A DNA stretch of 64,000 nt from Streptomyces sp. CB02056 (GTDB taxonomy: Bacteria > Actinomycetota > Actinomycetes > Streptomycetales > Streptomycetaceae): the NCBI RefSeq assembly GCF_001905545.1, contig NZ_LIPD01000009.1, positions 399,576 to 463,575 on the forward strand, written 5' to 3'. The notes beneath the pieces are model-generated. The model made no database searches. It was given only the letters and a program-made list of their open reading frames with translations, and was not told the DNA's origin. Within the stretch, counting starts at the first letter, position 1. Every line of letters starts with the position of its first letter. This document shows positions 1-6,210 of the stretch, one piece after another. The translations under genes were made by a program, and so were the position numbers.

Positions 1-2
1 AT

Positions 3-34
3 CTGTCAGCTGTCAGCTGTCAGCTGTCAGCTGT
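3..34. repeat. Tandem CTGTCAG repeat (member of the window-wide CTGTCAG family)
   Basis: About four and a half perfect copies of a 7-bp unit CTGTCAG lie at the left edge of the window. They run into the 3' end of the MocR gene, whose TGA stop (22-20) and last codons are made of repeat sequence. Related clusters occur near 14.1, 37.5, 42.3, 50.3 and 58.0 kb. Confidence 0.85.
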
Positions 35-1372
35 TCGTCGTTCGCCGTCACCCGCCCCCGCCGCGATCCCCGCCAGCGTCTCCAGCGCCCGCGCCAGCAC
101 CGGCAGCGGGGGCGAGGCGAGCCCGACCCGGACGGCGGAGGGCGAGCGCCGGGGATCGACGGCGAAGGCCACCGCGGGCGTGACCGAGATCCCGGCCCGC
201 GCCGCCTCCGCGACGAAGGTCTCCGCCCGTCGGCCGGTCGGCAGCTCCCACCACAGGTAGTACGAGCACGGGTCGGACCGCAGCCGCTGCCCTGCCAGCA
301 CCTCGCGCGCCAGCAGCTGCCGGGCCGTCGCGTCGGCCCGCTTCGCCGCCTCCACCGAGGCCAGCGTGCCGTCCCCGATCCAGCGCACCGCCGCCTCCAG
401 GGCGAAGCCGCCCGGCGTCCACCCGCCCGAGCGCAGGGCGCCCGCCACCCGTTCGCGCAGCGTCGCCGGGACGACCGCGAACCCGGTGGTCAGCCCCGGG
501 GCGAGCCGCTTGGAGAGGCTGTCCACGAGGACGGTGCGCTCCGGCGCGAGCGCCGCCAGCGGCACCGACTCCGGCCGCAGGAAGGACCAGACGGCGTCCT
601 CGACCACCGGCAGGTCGAGCCGCCGCAGCACCGCCACGAGCGCCACCACCCGCTCCTGCGGCAGGCTCGCGCCGAGCGGGTTCTGCAGGCGCGGCTGGAT
701 GTACACCGCGCGCAGCGGTCCGGCCCGGTGGGCGGCCGCCACGGCGTCCGGCAGCAGCCCGTACTCGTCCACGGCCAGCGGCACCAGCACGATGCCCAGC
801 CGCTCCGCCGCCGCCTTGACCACCGGATAGGTCAGCTCCTCCACGCCCAGCCGCTGCCCGGGCGGCACCAGCGCGGACAGGGCCCCGGCGATGGCCTGCC
901 GCCCGTTGCCGGCGAACAGCAGGTCCTCCGCCCCGACCTCCCAGGAGCCGGCCGACACCAGTCCGGCGAACGCCCGCCGTGCCGCGCCCGTCCCGGCCGC
1001 GCCGACCGGCCGCAGCGCCTCGCCCAGCGCGTCCGGCCGCAGCAGCGGCGCCAGTGCGCCCGCCAGCAGTTCGGCCTGCCCGGCGACGTCGGGGTAGTTG
1101 AGCTCCAGGTCCACGGGGGCGGCGGCCGGCTCCGCGAGTGCCACCCGGGTGCTGTCCGGTGCCCGCCCGGCCCGGACGAAGGTCCCGCGCCCGACCTCCC
1201 CGACGGTCAGCCCGCGCCGGGCCAGTTCCCGGTAGACGCGCCCCGCCGTCGAGTTGGCGATGCCCCGGCCGCGGGCGAACGCCCTTTGGGTGGGCAGCTG
1301 TTGGCCGGGCCGCAGTCGTCCGTCCGCGATCTCGGCGGCGATCCGGTCGGCGATCAGGCGGTAGTCGTCCAT
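20..1372 (-). CDS. MocR/PdxR-family transcriptional regulator (GntR HTH fused to class I aminotransferase fold)
   Basis: This 450-aa protein has an N-terminal GntR-type winged helix (about residues 1-70, with LRPGQQLPTQRAFA and the GRGTFVRAG wing) followed by a fold-type I aminotransferase domain (about 90-440). The PLP lysine is in VDSLSKRLAPGL (K288), with NPLG near 231 and EDAVWSF near 259 matching cofactor-contact motifs. MocR proteins use PLP or an amino-acid aldimine as effector and usually control a divergent metabolic or transport gene. Here the divergent gene is a LysE-type exporter, its likely target. The ATG at 1372 follows a 93-bp shared intergenic region. The last residues (ERRTADS) are encoded by the CTGTCAG repeat, so the C-terminus may have been altered by repeat insertion. 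Confidence 0.9.
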   Translation of the reverse strand: MDDYRLIADRIAAEIADGRLRPGQQLPTQRAFARGRGIANSTAGRVYRELARRGLTVGEVGRGTFVRAGRAPDSTRVALAEPAAAPVDLELNYPDVAGQAELLAGALAPLLRPDALGEALRPVGAAGTGAARRAFAGLVSAGSWEVGAEDLLFAGNGRQAIAGALSALVPPGQRLGVEELTYPVVKAAAERLGIVLVPLAVDEYGLLPDAVAAAHRAGPLRAVYIQPRLQNPLGASLPQERVVALVAVLRRLDLPVVEDAVWSFLRPESVPLAALAPERTVLVDSLSKRLAPGLTTGFAVVPATLRERVAGALRSGGWTPGGFALEAAVRWIGDGTLASVEAAKRADATARQLLAREVLAGQRLRSDPCSYYLWWELPTGRRAETFVAEAARAGISVTPAVAFAVDPRRSPSAVRVGLASPPLPVLARALETLAGIAAGAGDGERRTADS

Positions 1373-1405
1373 CGACGTTCGCTCCTCCAGGGTCTCGGGC
1401 GCCGG

Positions 1406-1459
1406 ATTGCACCGAGGGCAAAGTCATCATTGCATTGACCCGATGAGCCGTCCTAGCCT
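1406..1459 (+). promoter_or_regulatory. LysE promoter with paired ATTGCA direct repeats (candidate MocR site)
   Basis: ATTGCA occurs at 1406-1411 and 1429-1434, 23 bp apart (about two helical turns), the arrangement that MocR-family dimers such as GabR recognise. A -35-like TTGCAT (1430-1435) and a -10-like TAGCCT (1454-1459) are separated by 18 bp. The ATG at 1466 lies 6 nt after the -10, implying a leaderless mRNA. Inferred from sequence only. Confidence 0.5.
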
Positions 1460-1465
1460 CCTCGC

Positions 1466-2128
1466 ATGGACGCGTTGACATCCGCCGTGGACGGCCGGGC
1501 CCTGCTCGGGATCGCCGCCGTGGCCCTGGGCATGGTGCTGTCGCCCGGGCCGAACATGATCTACCTGGTCTCGCGCTCGATCGCGCAGGGCCGCCGCGCC
1601 GGGCTGATCTCGCTGACCGGGGTCGCGGCCGGCTTCCTGGTCTACCTGGTCGCGGTGACGGCGGGGGTGGCCGCGGTGTTCTCGGTGGTGCCCGCCCTCT
1701 ACACCGCGATCAAGCTGGCCGGTGCCGGGTACCTGCTCTGGCTGGCCTGGAAGGCGGTCAAGCCGGGCGGCACGGCGGTCTTCGCCCCGCAGCAGCTGCC
1801 GCCGGACCCGCCGCGCCGGCTGTTCGCGATGGGCTTCCTGACCTGCCTGCTCAACCCCAAGATCGCCATCATGTACATCTCGCTGCTGCCGCAGTTCGTG
1901 GCCCCGGAACGCGGTCACGTCGCCCTGCAGAGCCTGCTGCTGGGCCTGACCCAGATCGCGATAGCGATCACCGTCAACGGCCTGATCGCGGTGAGCGCGG
2001 GCGGCATCGCGGCCTTCCTCAACCGCCGCCCCGGCTGGCTGCGGATCCAGCGCTACGTGATGGGCACCGTCCTCGCGGGCCTCGCCGTGCACATCGCCGC
2101 CGACCGCGCCAAGGCCGTGGCGGTTTAG
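1466..2128 (+). CDS. LysE/RhtB-family amino-acid (metabolite) exporter
   Basis: This 220-aa integral membrane protein has about six hydrophobic segments and the LysE/RhtB signature near the N-terminus (LSPGPNMIYLVSRSIAQGRRAG, split here by the motif PGPN around residue 30). Family members export amino acids, homoserine lactones or related small molecules by proton antiport across the cytoplasmic membrane. Length is typical (about 205-220 aa). It is divergent from the MocR regulator, which fits regulated export of an amino acid or a PLP-reactive amine. No Shine-Dalgarno sequence is visible, but a -10 box ends 6 nt upstream, so the mRNA is probably leaderless. The substrate cannot be read from sequence. 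Confidence 0.88.
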   Translation: MDALTSAVDGRALLGIAAVALGMVLSPGPNMIYLVSRSIAQGRRAGLISLTGVAAGFLVYLVAVTAGVAAVFSVVPALYTAIKLAGAGYLLWLAWKAVKPGGTAVFAPQQLPPDPPRRLFAMGFLTCLLNPKIAIMYISLLPQFVAPERGHVALQSLLLGLTQIAIAITVNGLIAVSAGGIAAFLNRRPGWLRIQRYVMGTVLAGLAVHIAADRAKAVAV

Positions 2129-2139
2129 GGCGTCTCCTC

Positions 2140-2155
2140 GCCGGCTAGAGCCGGC
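2140..2155. terminator. Short GCCGGC-TAGA-GCCGGC hairpin between convergent genes
   Basis: A 6-bp perfect GC stem with a 4-nt loop lies between the convergent LysE and serine-hydrolase genes and overlaps the TAG stop of the latter. No U-tract follows, as is common in actinomycetes. Confidence 0.4.
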
Positions 2156-3185
2156 TGGCGACCCGCAGTGCCTCGTACCCCGCCTGGACGAACCGTCCGT
2201 TCAGCGCCGGAGCGGTGTTGGCCACCGCCGCGACGGCCGCCGAACGTTCCGGCGAGAAGCCCACGAAGGCGGTGAACCCCCGGGTGCCCCCGCTGTGGAA
2301 GAACAGGTCCCGGTCGCCCGAGCGGCGGTGCATCCAGACCAGGCCGATCCGGTCGGTCGAGTGCGGCAACCGCAGCCGCAGCCGCCGGACGTCCCGCAGG
2401 GCGGCCTTCAGCCCGCTGCCCGGGCCCGCCGCCGGCCCGTCGTCCAGGTGTGCGCGGAGGTAGCGCAGCAGATCGGTCCCGTCGGACCGCACCGCGCCGG
2501 CTCCGGGCAGCCCGGGGATGTGCCAGGGCGGGAGCGCCTGTCCGCGCCGGTAGCCGGTGGCCCGGCCCGGCAGGTCCGGGGCGCAGGTCGTGGACCGCAG
2601 CCCCAGCGGTCCGCAGACCCGGTCGACGAGCAGTTCCCCGTACGGCAGCCCGCCCGTCTCGGCGAGCACCCGGCCGAGCAGTCCGACTCCGTAGTTGGAG
2701 TACCCGTACCTGCTACCGGGCTGTCCACGTACGGTCGTTCGGGCCAGTGCGTCCCTCAACTGATCGTCGCCGTACGTCTGGTACGGGTTGCTGAACCAGG
2801 CCGGGACCGCCTTCGCGAGCAGTCCCGGGGGCAGTCCGGGCAGGCCCGAGGTGTGAGTGGCCAGGTGCAGCAGCCGGATGGGTTCCGGCGAGTGGACCTT
2901 CGCGGCGCGCCAGCGGCGCGGCAGCCTGCTCTCGACCGGGTCGTCCAGGGCGAGTTCACCGCGGGCGACCATCTCCGCGAGCAGCAGTGCGGTGAACGTC
3001 TTGCTGATGGATCCGAGTTCGAAGACGGTGTCGGGGGTGCAGGGCGCGGCGGCCGGTCCGTGGTGGACCCGCCCGAAGCAGCGCACCTCCGCCAGGTCGC
3101 CGCGGGCCAGGGCGACGGTCACGGCGGTGGCGTAGGGCTCGGCCGCCCGCACCACCGCCGTGACCGCGGCGTCCAACCCGTTCAA
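2145..3185 (-). CDS. Class C beta-lactamase-fold serine hydrolase
   Basis: A TTG start at 3185 gives 346 aa and overlaps the TGA of the upstream gene (TTGA), so the two are translationally coupled; longer reading into that gene is not credible. The SxxK nucleophile motif is S59-I-S-K62, the YxN motif is Y162-S-N164 and the third motif is H297-SGG, all in the order typical of class C beta-lactamases, DD-peptidases and esterases. There is no signal peptide, so the enzyme is probably cytoplasmic, unlike true beta-lactamases. It is the last gene of a four-gene leftward operon that begins with a 67-aa membrane peptide. A role in hydrolysing or transferring a peptide or ester made by that operon is an inference. 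The substrate is unknown. Confidence 0.85.
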   Translation of the reverse strand: MNGLDAAVTAVVRAAEPYATAVTVALARGDLAEVRCFGRVHHGPAAAPCTPDTVFELGSISKTFTALLLAEMVARGELALDDPVESRLPRRWRAAKVHSPEPIRLLHLATHTSGLPGLPPGLLAKAVPAWFSNPYQTYGDDQLRDALARTTVRGQPGSRYGYSNYGVGLLGRVLAETGGLPYGELLVDRVCGPLGLRSTTCAPDLPGRATGYRRGQALPPWHIPGLPGAGAVRSDGTDLLRYLRAHLDDGPAAGPGSGLKAALRDVRRLRLRLPHSTDRIGLVWMHRRSGDRDLFFHSGGTRGFTAFVGFSPERSAAVAAVANTAPALNGRFVQAGYEALRVASRL

Positions 3186-4117
3186 GGGGCCACCGGCGTG
3201 CCGCCGAGGGCCCGGGAGAGCGCGACGTTGGCGGCCACCACCCCGACCACCGCGGTGTGGCAGTGCTGGCGGAAGTCCTCCTCCGGGTCCTCGTTGTCGG
3301 GTGCGGAGCCCTCGCACTTGATCATCCCGTCCGCCTGCTGGGCCGCTGCCAGCGCCTCCCAGCCGGTCCGGCCGGTGACCGGTTCGCCGATGCACGAGTC
3401 CACGATGAGCAGTTCGCCGGCGAGGTCCCACTGCTCGATCTCCAGCCAGATGTCGAGCCAGACCGGCAGCCAGTCGCGCAGGTAGTCACGCATCGGCTTG
3501 GGCAGGCACTCGGGCCGGGCGCCCCAGTCGGTGAGGTGGAAGACGGTGTGGGTGACCTGGTAGGCGATCACCCAGGCGACGGTCCACGGCTCGGGGAGGG
3601 CGCCGAGCCAGGTGTTCCGGGCCAGCCGGGGCCAGTCCGGCTGCGGTTCGAGGCCGGAGATCCGCCGCGCGTTGGCGAGGGCGAGGTGGCGGCTGCCCTG
3701 GATCTCGACGGCGTGCACGGCGCGGAGCCGGCCGATCGAGGTGAGCAACTCCTCCATGGCGGCGTGGCGGTAGCCGGACCGGGCGAAGTGGCCGTACGTC
3801 TCCAGCGGGTCGACGAGGGTGACGTGCCGCAGCTGTCGTTCGAGCAGCAGGTCGCCCTCTCCCAGCTGGGCCCAGGCGGCTTCGAGGAGTTCCCGCGCGA
3901 GGCGGGCGTCGTGCGGGCCGGTGACGCCGTCGCGCAGGACCAGGGAAGAGGCCAACGCGGCTTCGCAGAGCGGCTTGTAGACGTCCTCAGGGTCGGCCAG
4001 GTCGACGATGGTGCTTTCCTCCAGCCGGCTGTAGCCGCGTTGGTAGCCGGCGTGCAGCCAGGCCAGTGACCGGGAGCCGAGCTGTTGGGCGGTGGCGAGC
4101 ACCGAGGTTTCGGTCAT
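3182..4117 (-). CDS. Uncharacterised 311-aa helical protein (resembles DUF6895-type proteins)
   Basis: The ATG at 4117 overlaps the stop of the 235-aa gene (ATGA) and begins MTETSVLATAQQLGSRSLAW, giving 311 aa. The protein looks alpha-helical and cytosolic, rich in Trp and Leu, with two His-bearing stretches (AYQVTHTVFHLTDWG and FRQHCHTAVVGVVAAN) and an acidic DNEDPEEDF segment. No signal peptide or transmembrane helix is evident. The opening LGSRSLAWL and the PLCEAALASSLVLRD stretch recall proteins I remember as DUF6895 from Streptomyces, but I cannot confirm this. It sits between the 235-aa protein and the serine hydrolase with overlapping codons on both sides, so the three are probably made in fixed ratio. 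Function unknown. Confidence 0.75.
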   Translation of the reverse strand: MTETSVLATAQQLGSRSLAWLHAGYQRGYSRLEESTIVDLADPEDVYKPLCEAALASSLVLRDGVTGPHDARLARELLEAAWAQLGEGDLLLERQLRHVTLVDPLETYGHFARSGYRHAAMEELLTSIGRLRAVHAVEIQGSRHLALANARRISGLEPQPDWPRLARNTWLGALPEPWTVAWVIAYQVTHTVFHLTDWGARPECLPKPMRDYLRDWLPVWLDIWLEIEQWDLAGELLIVDSCIGEPVTGRTGWEALAAAQQADGMIKCEGSAPDNEDPEEDFRQHCHTAVVGVVAANVALSRALGGTPVAP

Positions 4118-4821
4118 TTCGGCGCTCCTTCCAACATGCGCTGGGCGATGGTGAGTTCGAGCACGGAGCGGGACGTCCCGTCGCCGGCCAGGCGGATCCG
4201 GTCCAGGACGGGTTCGATCTCCAGTCGGAGCGGCCGGCCGTCGGCCCGGGCCCAGGAGAGCCACCGGGCGAGCCGTACAGCCGTGGTGGGGTCGCGCCGG
4301 AGCATGCTGCGGACGGCGCCGCGGGCGAGGTGCAGGGTGTTCGCGCGGGCGGCGTCGTGAACCGGGCCGTCCAGCGTCGGCAGTGCCAGGGAGGACAGTT
4401 GGGCCATCCGCTTCGACCACGCCTGCCAGCCGACGGCCTCCGGGTCGGACAGTGGCGCGGGGGTCTGTACGGCCGCCCCGTACGGCGTGTGGGCGAGCAG
4501 TCCTCCGGCCGCCCAGTCCTGCCATCCGATCACCAGCGCGGCCTCCGCGGAGGAGGGTGTGGGTGCGGGGAAGGCCGTTCGTGCCTCGGCCAGCAGCGCG
4601 GCGGTGGTGTCGTCGGGCTGCGCGCCGGTGAGCAGTTGCGGTGCGAAGAGGTCCGCGCCGAGCACCCGGACTGCGGCCAGCAGCGGGCGGGGCACCACGG
4701 TGTCGGGGTCCGCGAGTGCGGCCGTGCCCTCGCCGTCCCGGAGGACGGCGAGGGTCCGGTCCGCCACCCGCTCGACCGCCGCGGCGTACTCGTCACGGAG
4801 AGGGGTCTCGGCGGTTGGCAT
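4114..4821 (-). CDS. Uncharacterised 235-aa protein of the peptide/serine-hydrolase operon
   Basis: The ATG at 4821 is preceded by a G-rich Shine-Dalgarno-like stretch (GGGGGACC). The 235-aa product is predicted soluble and helical, with no catalytic motif I recognise. The C-terminal half is basic and helical (AVRSMLRRDPTTAVRLARWL). Its stop overlaps the next start (ATGA). The gene follows the 67-aa membrane peptide by 65 bp and precedes the 311-aa protein, so all are likely cotranscribed. It may be a scaffold or partner of the 311-aa protein; nothing in the sequence settles this. Confidence 0.75.
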   Translation of the reverse strand: MPTAETPLRDEYAAAVERVADRTLAVLRDGEGTAALADPDTVVPRPLLAAVRVLGADLFAPQLLTGAQPDDTTAALLAEARTAFPAPTPSSAEAALVIGWQDWAAGGLLAHTPYGAAVQTPAPLSDPEAVGWQAWSKRMAQLSSLALPTLDGPVHDAARANTLHLARGAVRSMLRRDPTTAVRLARWLSWARADGRPLRLEIEPVLDRIRLAGDGTSRSVLELTIAQRMLEGAPK

Positions 4822-4886
4822 GGTGATCTGGTCCCCCTTCAGGAGGGTCGGTCACGGGCGCGAGGCCCGACAGGGGGGAAGTCGCC

Positions 4887-5090
4887 CTACCGGGTCGGCT
4901 TCTCCTTGGGGCCCTTCGGCGAGAGGAGCAGCAGCGCGGCGAGCAGCACCGCGCCGGCGGCCTCGGGCAGGTACGTGGGCGCGTCGGACACGACGGCCTC
5001 GTCCTCCACCATCAGGCTCGCGAGTGTCTCGGCTTCGAGTGTCGCGCTGTGCGACGTCGTAGCCGTTTCGGTCCGGAACTGAGTAAGCAT
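4887..5090 (-). CDS. 67-aa single-pass peptide with acidic Ser/Thr-rich N-terminus (possible precursor or membrane anchor)
   Basis: A perfect AGGAGG lies 8 nt before the ATG at 5090, one of the strongest ribosome sites in the window. The product has a Thr/Ser/Glu-rich first half (residues 1-36), a hydrophobic helix (about 41-57, LPEAAGAVLLAALLLL) and a short basic tail (PKGPKEKPTR). This could be a tail-anchored small membrane protein, or a leader-plus-core precursor peptide whose core is the hydrophobic/basic segment. It contains no cysteine, so lanthionine chemistry is excluded. It heads the operon with two unknown proteins and a serine hydrolase. Expression looks strong from its ribosome site. 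The precursor idea is only a hypothesis. Confidence 0.7.
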   Translation of the reverse strand: MLTQFRTETATTSHSATLEAETLASLMVEDEAVVSDAPTYLPEAAGAVLLAALLLLSPKGPKEKPTR

Positions 5091-5232
5091 CAGAAGTGCC
5101 TCCTCGTCTGGATTTCACCGCCCGGTCGGACGATGCCCCCGTTCGACAGTACGAGCACCTCCCGGGGGCTGCATCCGCAACTCTCTGAGCTGGGAAATCG
5201 CCCTCGGTGTGGGTCCCGAAGCGGCGAGTCGG

Positions 5233-5238
5233 TACGGT
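5233..5238 (+). promoter_or_regulatory. -10 box (TACGGT) for a leaderless SDR transcript
   Basis: TACGGT ends 7 nt before the ATG at 5246, which places the expected transcription start at or next to the start codon. There is no Shine-Dalgarno sequence. Confidence 0.45.
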
Positions 5239-5245
5239 CTGGGGC

Positions 5246-6019
5246 ATGACCACAGCCTTGATCACCGGCGCGACCGCCGGCATCGGAGCCGCCTTCGCGC
5301 GACGGCTCGCCCGCAGCGGCTACCAGCTCGTCCTGGTGGCCCGGGACACCGAGCGCCTGGAGCGCGCCGCCGCCGACCTGCACGGCAGGTACGGCATCGA
5401 GACGGAGGTGCTGACCGCCGACCTCGCGACCGACGAGGGCATCGGTGCCGTCGAGGCCCGACTCGCCGACCCCGCCCGCCCGGTGGACCTCCTGGTCAAC
5501 AACGCGGGCTTCGGCAACAAGGGCGCCTTCGGGACCGTCCCGCTCCAGGACGAGCTGGCCATGCTGAAGGTGCACATCGAGGCGATCCTGCGGCTGACCA
5601 CGGCCGCCCTGCCCGGAATGCGGGAGCGCGGCCGCGGTGCGATCGTCAATGTGGCCTCGGTGGCGGCCTTCCTGCCGCGCGGCACGTACGGCGCGAGCAA
5701 GGCCTGGGTGGTCAGTTTCACCCAGGGCGTGCTGCGCGACCTCGGCGGTACGGGCGTTCGGATGATGGCGCTCTGCCCGGGCTTCACCCGGACCGAGTTC
5801 CACCAGCGGGCCGGCATGGGCACCGGGAACATCCCGTCCTGGTCCTGGCTGTCCGCCGAGCGGGTGGTGGACGAGGCGATGCGCGACCTGGCGCGCGGCC
5901 GGGCCGTGTCCGTGCCGGGCAAGCGGTACAAGGTCGCCGTGGCCATCGCCCGGATGCTGCCCTCCGGCAAGCTCGGCGGGGTCTCCTCGAAGGCGGCGCG
6001 CACCTACCGGACCAACTGA
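5246..6019 (+). CDS. Short-chain dehydrogenase/reductase
   Basis: The ATG at 5246 begins MTTALITGATAGIG and gives 257 aa, the usual SDR length. Visible motifs are the Rossmann glycine motif TGATAGIG (residues 7-14), NNAG in LLVNNAGFGNKG, the serine of IVNVASVAAF and the catalytic YGASK. These mark a classical NAD(P)(H)-dependent SDR, close to the DltE/KR-like group; the substrate is unknown. The C-terminus (KRYKVAVAIARMLPSGKL) is basic and may touch the membrane. It appears to be transcribed alone: a hairpin follows, and the gene is divergent from the membrane-peptide operon. Confidence 0.88.
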   Translation: MTTALITGATAGIGAAFARRLARSGYQLVLVARDTERLERAAADLHGRYGIETEVLTADLATDEGIGAVEARLADPARPVDLLVNNAGFGNKGAFGTVPLQDELAMLKVHIEAILRLTTAALPGMRERGRGAIVNVASVAAFLPRGTYGASKAWVVSFTQGVLRDLGGTGVRMMALCPGFTRTEFHQRAGMGTGNIPSWSWLSAERVVDEAMRDLARGRAVSVPGKRYKVAVAIARMLPSGKLGGVSSKAARTYRTN

Positions 6020-6057
6020 GGCCCGGGGCGGTCGGGGCGGTCGGGCGGCTCTGCGGG

Positions 6058-6113
6058 GTCCGTACGCGCGCTCCGCAGGGATCGTACGGGCGCTCCGCGG
6101 AGCCTGTACGGAC
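6058..6113. terminator. Long hairpin after the SDR gene
   Basis: Outer 8-bp arms GTCCGTAC (6058-6065) and GTACGGAC (6106-6113) enclose a GCTCCGCGGAGC palindrome and a repeated CGTACG-GCGCTCCGC unit. This is a probable terminator before the ABC exporter promoter. Confidence 0.55.
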
Positions 6114-6122
6114 GAGGAATAG

Positions 6123-6175
6123 GGCAATAGTCACTATTAGCTTATCTAACTATGAGCTATCCTCGCTATATTGCC
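6123..6175 (+). promoter_or_regulatory. AT-rich nested inverted repeats upstream of the ABC exporter (candidate operator)
   Basis: This 53-bp AT-rich patch in GC-rich DNA contains several dyads. The outer arms are GGCAATA (6123-6129) and TATTGCC (6169-6175). A near-perfect palindrome AATAGT-C-ACTATT covers 6126-6138, and TAGCT (6138-6142) pairs with AGCTA (6155-6159). The outer and inner dyads are almost concentric. The pattern resembles MarR-type operators in front of multidrug exporters, but no MarR gene lies next to it. Confidence 0.6.
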
Positions 6176-6210
6176 CCGCACCCGACCGCCCCACCCAGGG
6201 AGGCCCGTCC

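Noticed and set aside
5209..6210. A continuous 946-aa product joining the SDR region to the ABC exporter.
   Set aside because: The upstream part is the wrong frame of the SDR gene and crosses a hairpin; the TTG at 6211 has a perfect ribosome site.
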